A stretch of 64,000 nucleotides of DNA from Euryodendron excelsum. Its lineage: Eukaryota; Streptophyta; Magnoliopsida; Ericales; Pentaphylacaceae. Each line of letters starts with the position of its first letter. The first letter of the stretch is position 1. The notes below the pieces were generated by a model that was not told the origin of the DNA, did not search any database, and worked only from the letters and a program-made list of their open reading frames with translations. Both the position numbers and the translations under genes were made by a program. The stretch lies in the NCBI GenBank assembly GCA_033060915.1, contig CM065387.1:28264001-28328000 (forward strand). Reading direction: 5' to 3'. Shown in pieces: positions 49,671 through 61,812 of this stretch.

Positions 49671-50103
49671 CGTATGAGCAACTCTCCCCCTTGACTTGCC
49701 CTTTTCTTTCTTTCCTCTCTATATGCTATGTGAAGTGTAAGGCACTTTGGCCAAATGGCCAAAGTAGAAGTGTGCACCTTGGCTGAATGGCCTTCTACTC
49801 TTTTTTTTTTCCCTCTTATGAACAAGGCACCTCTTAATATATCATTATGAAATTAGATGGTTTGATAGTGCCCATGTACAGGTCTTGAGAAGTCTTGTGA
49901 TGATGACACCAAATACACACACATATGCATCGTAATAGGTCATCTCACTTATTTCTATTCCTATTGCTTTACTTAAACCAATTAACTTGTTAGGTAAATG
50001 TATATCACATCCTTAGGTATCCTCCAATATTGCTCCACCTCACCACTTCCATGCTACATGCCACTTCCATGCACTCTTACCTTAAGTAAAAAAACATATT
50101 ACA

Positions 50104-52418
50104 GCTAATGAGGTACGATAAGCTTTGTAATTATGCACCAACATAATTTTACATATTTGACATTATAAGATTGAGGTCTCACAACTTGGCTGCCAAATCC
50201 TAAGAAGCTGAACAAGAAAAAACCATCCAACCAAAGGAAAGCCATCAAGGATCCTAAGATGGGATGCACAACCTTGATAACCCAACTGGAGAAGAAGAAG
50301 AAAAGGGAAGAATCCCCAATTGCACTATGACCGCCCATCTCTGCCAGTCCACAGCCAATGCATCAATTCGTCCAGCACAACCAAGTGAAGAAAGTTGGCA
50401 AATGGAGCATAGAGGAGGCAGGCGTGGTCCCGAAGCCCACCTGAAGAAGTGACTATCAAAGGGATGTTCTTTTCATCAAACTCTGTCTTTACTTTCCTGT
50501 TAACCTTGTTTTGTCAATTTTACTTTTTACCTTTTGTTAATCAATAGCTCATCATATACACAAAAACCTTTGAAATGAAAGAGAAAGAATTTGAAGTTTG
50601 CATTTATCATCTTTGGTACTTGCCCTTTCTTAGAAGTTCCCCTTCTTATTGTTATGCCTTGACTTGAAAAGGGGGATAGTATGCACACCCTCATCTGTGG
50701 GAATCATTCCTGATCCAAAGAAAGGAGGCACTAAAGAAAGGAAAGAGAGAGAGCGGATCACAAAAAAGGCAGCACCCGGAGGATGCCATGGCGAAGCAGT
50801 CGGTATTTAGACCCTCGAAGGGAGGAGAAGCCATCGTTTCAAACTCCTTGAATATCAAAGCAATCTCTTTGAACAACCCACTCTAGCCGTAAGTAATTTT
50901 CATTCAAACACCCTAACCAGGAACCACCCCCCACACTGGGGCAAGTACAAGTAACGGAACTATCAAACTAACATCTGCTTATCTCAAAGGATGATGCCAA
51001 AACTCTAAGACTGAACTTCATAGACTAAGCAATCTTGTCTGGAAGAAAGAGGGGCCCTTTATTCTTCTACCACACAGTGAAAAGAATCCCCTTTGAAAAG
51101 CCCCTTTTGAGCCAGGTCACATTCTTTCAGTAAACCCATTTTGGTGATCACCACCCACAATGGATGAAAGTAAGTTTGGAAAGAAAGGTGGCGAGAAGGG
51201 AACGTGAGGGGAAACAAAGCTTTCCTCGTACATTCAAAGGAGGGAACAATGCAATATTCAAAAATAAAAAAATAAAAATAATAATAACGATGGGATGCCC
51301 TGAGAAATCAACAAACTGTGCAAATAGCAATGCTGGGGCAAAAATCAAAAGTAACGATGAACCCTATATGGGTAAAAGTTTGTACAAAAAAAAAAATAGA
51401 GAGAGGGAAAGAGACCCAAAGAGGAAAAGACCTGAAGAAGTGATCACCGATGAAACTCAAGCAAAGTGTAACACTTTAGGCCTTCAGCACCCTTCCCTTC
51501 GAAAACCCCATAACCTAGCCACATTACAATCCAAGCAAAAGTCCTCTCAGATCAGAAAAGATTGGTTAGTTTAAACAAGTTCAAAAGAAAATGGCAAAAA
51601 AAAAAGGGCTAAGCAAAACGAGCAAATGCTTACTCAAGGTGGTTCTGATTTATTACCACCCCCGTTAAGGAGTAGAGAAATTATTCGAGCCTACATACAC
51701 TTCATTTCTCATCCTTAATTTTAGCCTACATTACGGTCCAAAGTAAAGCCTTCTCGAATCGAGGATGAAAACTGTCTGCTCCTTTGCTAAAGGCTACTTC
51801 GGTTGTCACTTAGAGAGCCCATTAATTCAAATGTGAGGTCCTCAAGAGGAAGCCAAGTGAGCGACAGGTTCTTCCTTTCCAATAAGAGAGGGGAGAGTTG
51901 GGTCAGAAAATGGAAACCCTAAGAATGGAGCAACTACTATCTCATCGTGAAAAGAAAAGGGCACAACAAAGAAGGGGGTCTTCAAGGGAGAATCAAAAGC
52001 CAAAACGATCAGCTCTCGGTAAACACTCGGTTACACCTAGAAAAATTGAAACCCACCTCTAGGCCTATTTTCATAAGAGTTGAATACATCCGTGTGCTTT
52101 GCCTAAATGCATACAACAATACACCCATCTTTTTCCGCATCTATGTAAAGCTTGCACATACCCACTATTTCTTATGTGTGCCATGATTCTGTACTCTTGT
52201 GTTTATATTCCTATTTGTAATGTTTCCACATGCATACATGCAAAGCAAGACTAAAAGGAAAAACTGATCGTCATCTCATGCAGAGAAACAAAAAAGATAA
52301 TAAACTATAATGCACGTATAATGATCATACAATCATCATCCATGAGGGCCATCACATGGCCTCAAAACATAAAAGTCTAACCAAACTACAACTATGTCTG
52401 CAGGTGGAAAGAGGCGCC
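50104..52418 (+). mobile_element. 3' part of element 2: spacer and 3' untranslated region
   Basis: The first 560 bp include a T-rich part (50460-50560) like the protease-RT spacer of C-D. From about 50930 the sequence matches the 3' untranslated region of C-D (CTAAGCAATCTTGTCTGG near 51025, CTCTCAGATCAGA near 51543). RT, RNase H and integrase are therefore deleted. The block around GGTGATCACCACCCACA (51140) recurs inverted in element 3 near 61950, as does GCCTACATTACGGTC (51723). The plus-strand frame 51164-51574 has no recognisable domain. Confidence 0.65.
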
Positions 52419-53142
52419 TCAAGAAGCAGGGTCATCATCCAAGTCAAAATCGCCCATATCCAGCACGTACGGAGAAGGCTGGCTAGAAGAAGCTCCAGCA
52501 TCATAAAGGCACTGACCAAAAAAAAAAAAAAAGAAGAGAAAAAAAGAAAGGAAAGAAAACCTGGCATTAGAACGTAGAGGATGCATGAAGAACATGAAAA
52601 TGATTTGTAAATAGCATACACAGCGAGCCTCCATCAGAGATAAGCGAGTGGTCCGAGCCTCCACCTCAGGCGATACTAATCTTGTGCATAGCAGCTGCTA
52701 AGTACTCCTCCTCAGAAACAAAAGCCCTGAGCTCGACGCCATAGCTCCACCACCTCATGACCAGCCACCTGTCCTCCAACCACCAGGTCCAGCTGAGTAA
52801 AGGCACCAATAGACCTCGCCCTGAAATGAGCCTCATAGTCCACGTCAGGCAAAAGAAGGAAGCGGTCGCCAGGGACCCCAACTATATAAGGAATCTTCAT
52901 CCCAGCCCGATAAAATCCGAGCATGTGCTGGGGAGGATCCATAGTAGCACGGAAGTCAGTATGAAGCTGCCGCCAATGGTGCTCCCCCAAATACGTATCC
53001 TATGAGACAGGGCCCTAGAAAGTAACCCGCAACCTAGACAAAAGAATGATATCCCTAAAAAAATTTCAAAGCCCCAGAAAGTAACCCGAGGCGCCTTACC
53101 GTGGCACCTCCTGTCAGAATTATCACCACTAGCCTCCGACAT
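52419..53142 (-). pseudogene. Antisense reading frame, probably three exons
   Basis: On the minus strand a start at 53142 (MSEASGDNSDRR) is followed after 43 bases by a donor G/GTAAGG (53099) and a TTGTCTAG acceptor (near 53034). The second exon contains HWRQLHTDFRATMDPPQ, IPYIVGVPGDRFLLLPDVDY and GQVAGHEVVELWRRAQ, then EEEYLAAAMHKI in a shifted frame, and ends at a donor TGT/GTATGC (52619). After a 108-bp T-rich intron the acceptor TTGGTCAG joins, in phase, to an acidic last exon (SQPSPYVLDMGDFDLDDD) with a stop at 52419. At least two single-base shifts are needed, one in a G-run near 52985. The protein family is not recognised. Extra frames, some antisense, are known between pol and the 3' LTR of Tat-lineage elements. 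A captured host exon set is the alternative. Confidence 0.55.
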
Positions 53143-53384
53143 CCTGAAAGAATAACATCATGTAGAAAATTGATCAGTCACCGAATATGTATGAAAATTA
53201 AAAAGATAAATATGTCAACAAAAAGAAAAAAAAAAGAAGGAAAAAAAAAAGAGAAAAAAAAAGAAAAGAACAAAAAAGAAGAAAAAAAAAAGAAGAAAAA
53301 AAAAAAGGAAAAAGAAAAAGAAAAAGAAAAGAGGAAAAAAAAAAAGAAAAGGAAAAAGGGGGGGGGGGCTAAGGTCTCATTTAA
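53143..53384. repeat. Purine-rich low-complexity stretch
   Basis: From about 53218 to 53358 the plus strand is almost only A and G (AAAAG/GAAAA units), ending in a run of about ten G before GCTAAGG. Its lysine/glutamate reading frame is an artefact. It lies upstream of the antisense start. Confidence 0.85.
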
Positions 53385-54540
53385 GGTCTCATTTATTTCT
53401 CATTTCAAAGTTTTCAACGGTTTTTCGAGCTTTTTCCTCAAAAAGTTTGGTTTCTAAATTTCAAACCAGTTTCTCGGGCTTTCCCCTCAAAAGCCCTGTT
53501 TCAAAATTTTCAACGGTTTTTTAAGTTTTTTCCTTAAAAAGTTTGGTTTCTAGAATTTCAATCTGGTTTCCCGAGCTTTCCCCTCAAAAGCCCTATTGCA
53601 AAGAATTCTAAACCGGTTTCTCGAGCTTTCCCCTTCAAAAGCCCTTCTATAAAGATTTCCTAACGGTTTTTCAAGCTTTTCCCTCAAAACGTTTGTTTCT
53701 AATTTCCAAACCGGTTTCTCGGGCTTTCCCTTCAAAAGCCCTGGTTCAAAGTTTATAACGGGTTTTCGAGCTTTCTCCTATAAAAGTCTCATTTCAAAAT
53801 CTCAAACCAGTTTCCCAGGCTTTTCCTCAAAAGCCCTATTTCTAAATGCTTTCTAACGGTTTTCTGGGCCTTTTTCCTTAAAAAGTCTCATTTCAAAATT
53901 TTGAACCGGTTTCTTGGGCTTTCCCCTCAAAAGCCCTGTTTCAAAGAATTCTAAACTGACTACAGAGATTTCCCAACGGTTTTCCAAGCTTTTGCCTCAA
54001 AAAGTTTGTTTCTAATTTCCAAACTGATTTTTCGGGCTTTCCCTTCAAAAGCCCCACTTCAAAGTTTACAACGGGTTTTCGAGCTTTCCCCTCAAAAAGT
54101 CACATGTCAAAATCTCAAACCAATTTCCTGGGCTTTTCCTCAAAAGTCCTGTTTCTAAAGGCTTTCTAACGGTTTTCCGGGCATTTTTCTCAAAAAGTCT
54201 CATTTCAAAATTTCAAACTAGTTTCTAAAGCTTTCCCCTCAAAAGCCCTGTTTCAAAGAATTCTAAACCGGTTTCTCGGGCTTTCTCCTTCAAAAGCCCT
54301 GCTACAAAGATTTCCCAACGGTTTTCCAAGCCTTTCCATCAAAAAAGTTTGTTTCTAATTTTCAAAGTGATTTCCTGGGCTTTCTCCTTCAAAAGTCTCA
54401 TTCTAAAGTTTTCTACGGTTTCTCTAAAATCGGTTTTCCCCAGTTTTCTCCTTAAAAAATCCTGCTCTTAAAAATTTTCTAAAAATTTTGGTTTTTCCAA
54501 ACTTTCCCCTTCAAAAGCCCCATTCTCAAAGGAATTGCTT
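53385..54540 (+). repeat. 48/97-bp tandem array in the 3' region of element 2
   Basis: Two alternating half-units of about 48 bp: one around CGAGCTTTTTCCTCAAAAAG, one around GGGCTTTCCCCTCAAAAGCC, each introduced by AACGGTTTTC- or AACCGGTTTCTC-like words. About eleven full units decay towards 54500. The array at 11260-12480 is its inverted counterpart in element 3. Confidence 0.9.
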
Positions 54541-55863
54541 TTTCGAAAAATTTTAAGGTTAGGTGTTAAACATTTTAAAAATTTCGGCAGAGTTTCGCCT
54601 AAAAAGTATTTACCCCAAAGTTCAATAAGCCACAAGCACAGTATGAAACAATCTCAAACCTTCAACCACATCAATCAAAACAATCCCGTCCTCCACATTA
54701 CGCGTCCCTTCCTCAAACACAATTTTTAGGTCAATTTCTTTGATTTTTCAAATTTTTGTGTCTCATTTTCTGTTTCCGAAAATTCCATAAAAATTCTTAA
54801 AACATTCAAGAATGTTGCCACAATTTTACAAAGATCTCCTACAAATTTTTTTAGCTTCAACAAGGTTAATTTTCTAATTGTTCTCAATTTTTCCTATTTT
54901 CATAATTTCCAAAATTCTAAAATTCTAAATTTTTTAGAAAATTACAAAATTTCATACGGTTATTCTACACAGTTTTCTAAGGTTCCTGGTAGAAAAATCA
55001 CTCACAAACACATAATTCCTAGGCCTGTAAAGGTGATTTTTCGAACCCTGTAAGAAACCTATTTTCATAAACATGTAAAATCACTACAAACACACTCAAA
55101 TCTACATCAAATCGCAAAAACAATCTGCCCATTGTGTTCTAAACGTTCTAAGAGATAGATTTACACTAATCATTTGCAAAAAAAAGGAAACATACGCATC
55201 AAAATCGACAAAATCTTAAGAAAACTAACCTTTGGGCTCTCCGGCGAAAATCCAGCGACAATGATGGTTTCCGACAAACACCCAATGTCACCCGACACTC
55301 CTCTACCTATCCTTGGTTGAAATCTTTTGAAAATCATTTAGAGAAAATCTCAAACCGCACTCAAAACTCAAAACATGCACTGAAAACGCGAAACTGCTCT
55401 AGTATAAAAGCTCATGGCCTGGCGCGTGTAGCAAATGTGCAAGAAGGAATTGGCAACTGGCGTATGTGCTACGTGCGCTAGGATGAAAAGACGCCATGCG
55501 CATATAGCACATGCACCTGACTCTTTAACTTCCTACCTAAAACCAACTTTCAGTTTCCCGAAAGCCCAAATTTTTTTCCAAGGCTTTCAAAAGCCGAAAA
55601 TCAAGCTTTCAAAATTTTGTTTTCAAGAATCATGTGTTCTCAACCAAGCTTTGTCAAATCGGTAACTCAAATCCTGATCAAAATTTTCAAAATGCAAAAC
55701 TTTTCAAATTTCAAAATTTTCCAGACTAACAACCCGCAAGGGGTCCCGGAACATTTCGAATTTACCGGCTTATCATCCCTCCGATTGCCTCATAACCAAA
55801 AAGGGATTCTTACTTTGTTATTTTTCTGCCTTCAACAAGCAAAGACAGAAAAAGAAGGACAGC
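54541..55863 (+). mobile_element. Region between array and 3' LTR of element 2
   Basis: AT-rich, no coding potential to 55380. At 55401-55407 a TATAAAA is followed by GGCGCGTGTAGCAAATGTGC and two more GCGCATGTAGCAC-like palindromes (to 55525), the same motif family that stands before the LTR TATA box. A polypurine stretch, AGAAAAAGAAGGACAGC (55847-55863), directly precedes the 3' LTR. Confidence 0.65.
55847..55863 (+). other. Polypurine tract of element 2
   Basis: AGAAAAAGAAGGACAGC ends where the LTR begins. It matches in place and flanks the tract of element 3 at 10765-10780. Confidence 0.75.
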
Positions 55864-58800
55864 TATAAGCACCCTATTTTTACCCGCTCGGCGATCTCCG
55901 GTCCAACCGAACTCAGTTTTTAAACATCACAATACATGCAAGCTCAAGATGAGCCTTTCAAACTCTAATCCAGTCAACTAGTCACAAATCGGGCCCAAAA
56001 AACCCAAATGAAGCCATAAACATCATTCCAGACAGCTTTCTGAGATCGGGCGGTATCAAAAATTGTCGTCATCCGGGTAACTCCTCGAGGTCGGGCGATC
56101 TAGGGGACCAACACCTTATCAAATTCCAAATGGTTCACTTCTGGCACCTCCTAGCCCGCCAATGTAGAATGTCCATCATTTGGTAGTTCTCTGAGACTAG
56201 GCATTCTCAGAGACCAACACCACCCTCACAAGTAGCTTTCTAAGACTAGGCGTTCTTAGAAACCAACACGACCCTGCAGGTAGCTCTCTGAGACCGAGCG
56301 ATCTTAGTGACCAACACCGCACAGGTAGTTTTCCGAGGCCGGGCGGTCTTGCGAACCAATTCCTAGGTCAACACCGGCACTTACTAGCCCGATTCGGTGA
56401 AAAATGACCAAACCTGCCCTTTGGGCCTCTAGACGCATTTTGAGAAAGTTCAAAATCCCTCAAAATGGTAAGAACCCTTCCAAATTGTTACTAAACTGTT
56501 AGGCATCCCCCACATGCCATTTCGTCCAATTCCAGTCCCATTCCGGTTAACTCCGATCAAAATAACCGTTTTGCCTCTGAATGCCCCAACACTGCACAAA
56601 CCCCATCAAATGGTAAAAGACTCTCCTGAAACCATCCTTGAATGACCTGACATGCTTAACATAACACTCCAATCCATTCCTGACCATTTCTAACCAAACC
56701 TGATCAAAATGACCATTTTGCCCCTGACAACCCGAACGCGCCCCGAAACAACACCGATCTAAGAATTTTGAACGGCGGGTCTTGTCATACACCCCTATTT
56801 AACCTAAGAAGGACCTTACGATACTGAACACCACCGGCTCAACAAAAGTTCCCCGGAGCGTCTTGTAGACGCTCCACCAAAATTGCCTCTTCTCCCGATT
56901 GCCTGGTTGTAACGCACTGTCAAATGACTTGAGAAATACATAAATTAGGAAATTCCCGAAAGCTCGTTCGTAGTTCTTTCCATCGATACGGCTCAATCGG
57001 ATAGATCGCTTCCCGAAGCTTCTCATTATGTGGCTTGAAAACTACTACTTTCAGCAACCCTTGGAACGTCTCACAAACGCTCCGCCAAGGTTGACTTTTT
57101 CTCCAATTCTCTGATTAAAACGCACCATCAAATGACTTGAGAAATTCATAAATTAGAGAATTCTCGAAAGTATTTCCAGAGTACTTTTCATCGGTACAAT
57201 CCAATCAGAAAGATTGCTTCCTGAAGGCCCCGATCATGCGACATAAAAACAGCTACTTTTGAACTATCGCGGAGCGTATCACAGACGCTCTGCAAAGATG
57301 TAATTTTATTCACATTTTTTGAGACATAATCTCACACTTCCAAACACCATTTGAACTTTTCAAAAACACAAAAGCTCACGTGGCACTAGGAGAACACCAT
57401 GGGTGCAACCGATTCTTCGAAACCTTTTCGATTGGCTCAATTACCAAGGCGAAGTTTAAATGAACACTCCCGGCGATGGAGAATATGCTACATGCGCCTA
57501 GATTTTGATCAAATCGACCAAAGTTCGATCAACCATCATGATTTAGACAGTACAATGGGTGCCACGTGGCATTCTAGCAATGGAACAGTACTGGCATATA
57601 TGCTACATGCGCCAGGGCAAATTTTGGCCAGGCACATGTAGCACATGCGCCAGGCCTCTCCCAAGTTGCCTATAAATATAGGCCTTCCCCTTTGCATATT
57701 CCAGGATCAAAAATTGATGTGAAGCTCTGCTGAAACTGCTCCAGAACCTTGAATTTCTATATACATCCCATTTCTCTAACACTTAGGCTACATTCTACCT
57801 CCCCCTAACCCATACACCTCACCTACATAGCCCTACTCACCATAAAACCCCATCTTCTAGCCCCTCAAGCACATTTGAAGCCCTCATAGTTCACATCCAC
57901 GCATCCATAGAAGATTGCAAGTGTATTGAAAACAAAAAAGTGGTATTTCTTTTACATTTTTGTATTCCCCCACTCTTCTCTTCTCCCTCCTAGCCTACTT
58001 AGGCTATTCTCTATTTTAATCTCCATCTTCAAACCCCCCCCCCTTTCATGCATGCTTGAAGCTAAGAGGGCTCTTAGTTCATGCCTAGAGGAAAGCTAGT
58101 GGGAGCCACCGTGTAGGGGGATCTTTAACTAGCCTACTTTAAGATGGTATGGCCTAGGAGCCCCTTGATTATGTGGTGTAGCCTAAAGCCTTGTATGTAT
58201 TCATGACCCCCTTGCATTTGCTATCTTGATCACATCTTGTGCGCTTGGCTTCATCTTCATGTTTATAACCATGTTTTACAAAGCTTGCATTATTCTTATT
58301 TCCATGCCACTTTCAAGCTCCATATTCCTTTGAAAGGGTTCTAAGAGTTGGTCTCTTGAAGTTTAGGATGAGACCTTAGAAATCATGCCTTAGAAAATCC
58401 CCCACTAACCCCTAACTCACACTTTTGCATCTTTTTATACTAACTTGCATAAAAATGGTTTTCAAACTCTCTAATTCCTAAGGGTTCTATTCTCTCAAGT
58501 TTAGTGGTTGGAATGGCCCCATGGAACCCTCTCTTGAGTAGTCTCCCTTTTACATTGGCCATAGGAGCCCTAAATTGTTAGAATGGTTCCCTTCTCTTTT
58601 TATTCTTGCACACAAATGGTTTTCAAACTCTTTGATTTCTAAGGTTTCCATTCTCTCAAGTTTAGTGGTTGGAATGGCCCCATGGAACCCTCTCTTGAGT
58701 GGCCTCCTTTTATATTGGCCATAAGAACCCTAACTTGTTAGAATGGTTTCCTTTACAAATGGTTTCCAAAATCTTTTTTTGAAAATGATTTTCAAAGATT

Positions 58801-60695
58801 TATTCTCTCCATCTTTGTATTTAAAATGGTTTCCCAAAAGTTATCATCATGATGTTGACTCTTGGAGTCCCCACTCTTGTCAAGGTAAAGGTTATAATGG
58901 CCCTAAGAAAACCTTCTTTGGAATAGTTTTCAAGCACCAACCATATAAACCATATTCTTGGGTAGAGTCAAATTTTGATGGAAATGGTCTTCAAAAGGGT
59001 TGACAACCAAAGTCCTTTCCATAACATGATTTGTTTCCAAAACCCTTTTCAAAAATGCATAAAACCACCTTTCAAAGCCATTTTCCAATCCAACCCTAGG
59101 TTAACTTGACCCTACTTGTCCAACCCTAGGTTAACTTGACCCTAGTTATCCAACTCTAGGTTAACTTGACCCTAGGTAGCCAAACCGGTGTTAGTTGACC
59201 CTAAGTCACCTCAACCCTAGGTTAACTAAACCCTAGTTGATCAACCCTAGGTCACCTTAACCCTAGGTTAACCTAACCCAAGTTAGTAAACTTTAGGTCA
59301 CCCCTAACCTTAGGCCAACCTAATCTAAGTTAACATGCTTCAAGGTTCTAACTCATGGACCTTTTTTTAAATCATCTTTATTTTAAACTATTCCCATACC
59401 CCATGTTTCAGAAAACCTTCTACTCTCTTGAGATTTCAAAAACCAACTCCATAACCCTTTTAAATATTCCTACTCTCTATCTTCAAAGTATTTTCAGAAA
59501 TGTTTTCAAGGACTCACAACCCTAAGGTGTCCCTACCCTTTTCATGGTAAGGGATTCCAATGGAAGGTGATATATCAAGAACAACCTCCAAGGTTGTCCA
59601 TATTAGAGTTCCAAAGTCCTAGATGTTTTCAAAAACCACTTTCAAAAACCTTTCAAAGATCAATTTACTAAAACACTCCAAATCATACCTCCAAGGTTTT
59701 CAAAGCATGACTACAAAACATTTTCAAAACTCTCTTGAGTTATCCCAAAGCGTTTCCAAAACTCCCTTGAGTTGTTCCAAAAACATTTCAAAGCACTTTA
59801 AAACCCCCTTTCAAGAGTTTCAAAGTTCTATTTCAAAACACTCCACTATCCAATTTCAAATCAAAACTCTCAAGACCACAAAGTATTTTCAAACTTTTCC
59901 AAAGACCCCAAAGTGTCTTAAAAAATTTCAAAAGGACCTAATGCGCCTATTTTCCATCGGGCTCTTGCCCGAGTTACGATTGACCTAATTCTTACCAAAT
60001 GAGATACGTAGGCAACCTAAAATGGTGCGATCATAACTTTTATTTCAACTCCAATCCCCTTTTCAAAAATCTCAATCAATTCAAAATTTTTATTTCAAAC
60101 TCCTTCAAAACTCCCATACTTTCCCAACTTCTTCTAAAACTTGCATCATGCATCATTCACTCGAAAAGTGATGACTAAACCCCGTTTTTCAAAATTCTAA
60201 AGTGAATATTAAGTGGATAATGGTAACTGGTTCTTCTAGTGAGTGAACAAAAGGGTGATTAAACATGTAGGTACCGAAAGGGCAGGGTAGGGTGATGATC
60301 GTAGGGTATCTTCCCTACACGTAACTAACCCCCAAACCATAGATTTCTATTTTTGAAAGACCAAAATGGAGTTATTTTCAAAAAGGGCTTAAATATTTCC
60401 AAAGGTTGCCAAACAACCTATTTTCTTAAAAACTCTCTTTTGAGGGAATTTGCAAAATTTTTTCCAAAAACCTTAAGTTTAATCTTTGAATTAACACTTA
60501 GTTTTAGGTGACCTGACTCACCTTAATCAAGTTAGGTGGCGACTCCTGTTTTTCTAACAAGCCCTTAATCAAAGTCAATTTTCAATTCAAACCTAGTCGC
60601 ACTTATCCCCCTAGGAGGATGAGTTCTAATAACAATGTTTCGTGCTTTTGTCTCTGAGCCAAAAGGACCTTGGACCCAAAAACAAGGGTGCGACA
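55864..60695 (+). mobile_element. 3' LTR of element 2 (family 2)
   Basis: The LTR is 4832 bp, starts TATAAGCACCC (decayed TGTAAGC) and ends GGTGCGACA. It is collinear with the 5' LTR and shows both empty insertion sites: the LARD site near 56265-56280 and the solo-LTR site near 60441. Parts: U3 repeats, palindromes (57595-57650), TATA box 57671-57678, an AACCCTAGGTTAAC array (59090-59310), a TCTT hairpin (59957-59972), a stem ACCTAACT/AGTTAGGT near 60509-60535 and the CTAG hairpin (60601-60624). Confidence 0.93.
57671..57678 (+). promoter_or_regulatory. TATA box of the element-2 3' LTR
   Basis: TATAAATA in the same palindrome-like setting as in the 5' LTR. It could start transcription into the flank at 60696 onwards. 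Confidence 0.75.
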
Positions 60696-60700
60696 GCAGG
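60696..60700. repeat. Target site duplication of element 2, right copy
   Basis: GCAGG, identical to 12763-12767. Confidence 0.9.
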
Positions 60701-61777
60701 TGTGATAGGATTCTCTTTGACACGTCTTTGGAGGGATTTTGTTTCTTCGAAGTTGAACATCTTGAGTTTGTTTCTAGAGAGATGAGGTCTTTTTTTTTTG
60801 AAAAGATTAACGTGTCTGAAAGGTCAAACATCTTTGGTCGGTTTTTCTTAAATGGATCAATTGGTTTGAAGCTAAACGGGAGGTGCATGGTTGGGTATTG
60901 CCCCAACTTTTGCAATTTTTAAAAAGGTTAAATCAGGCTTATTCAAGATTGCTTAGGATGTCAAGGGTGGTTTCCCTATCTCTATGGTTTTGAAAGGGAA
61001 GGCTTGCGTCATGGCTCAACGGTCTTGACAAGAAGACTTTCTTTTCATCGAAGTGCTGGAGCCTTTACAATAGCTCTAGCTTGCTAAATGTTTGATTATC
61101 ATTCATTTTTTTTTCATCCAGCATTTGTTTGGGATGTCTAGTGACTTCTAGATTCCACAAAGCTACATTGCTAGGGTAACTCCCTCCTTCCTTTTGACAT
61201 TGGTTTGAAGATCTCTTTGATTGCTAGAGTTTTTGGATTAATGGATCATTGTTGATCAAAGTGACCTTTTTATGGGCTGTAATGCATGGTTAGGTGTAGG
61301 GTAGAGAAAGAAAAGGTTCGCTTTTGGCCTAAAAATTTGATATAGGTGAAGACTAAGGATCACTATCTTTGAGTCACTTTTGAGTGAAATTGCCCCTAGT
61401 GCAAGGGTAAAAGCTCTTAACGCTAAATGTTTATCATCAATCCAAGGGGACTTTAATTTAGACCGTAATGTAGGCTAAGTTTAAGGTCGAGAATGGATGC
61501 ATAAAAGGCTCAAACTTCTTTGTTGAGGGAGTTGTTTTAGTGGGAATAATCTTTAGGAATCTCTTCTTCCGATGAATGCCCCAACTTAGCGAGCACCTTT
61601 GATATGCCTATCTTTGGAGAATCTTTTTGGACTTTGCAATTCTTTTCGATCAAAAAGGGCTTGAATTTAGAACGTAATCTAGGCTAGGGTCTTTGTTTAA
61701 GAAATGAAGGGTAAATCGGCCTCAAAATCTTTTTTTTATGTAAACGGGTTTTGGAACCTTTAACCACCTTTTGAATT

Positions 61778-61812
<35 letters not shown>

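Larger units (their letters stand above)
47078..50103 (-). mobile_element. LTR-like unit, TGTAAC family, minus orientation
   Basis: It begins TGTGCCACACCCCC on the plus strand, the reverse complement of a GGGGGTGTGGCACA end, and ends ATATTACA. The first 300 bp are the reverse complement of the end of the unit at 5723-8665. The hexamer ACAGCT occurs at both edges (47072-47077 and 50101-50106), but the right copy overlaps the apparent terminus, so this is not a clean target duplication. There is no coding domain. It holds AT-rich sequence, two short repeats and a CT microsatellite. It separates the gag fragment of element 2 from the 3' region. Confidence 0.65.

Noticed and set aside
49484..49825. 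Long frames on both strands around the CT microsatellite
   Set aside because: Ser/Leu and Arg/Glu runs of a dinucleotide repeat; no domain.
51164..51574. 136-codon plus-strand frame rich in Lys/Arg
   Set aside because: Lies in sequence homologous to the 3' untranslated region of C-D, where no such frame exists; composition follows from A-rich DNA.
53101..53457. 118-codon lysine/glutamate frame
   Set aside because: Translation of an AAAAG/GAAAA low-complexity stretch.
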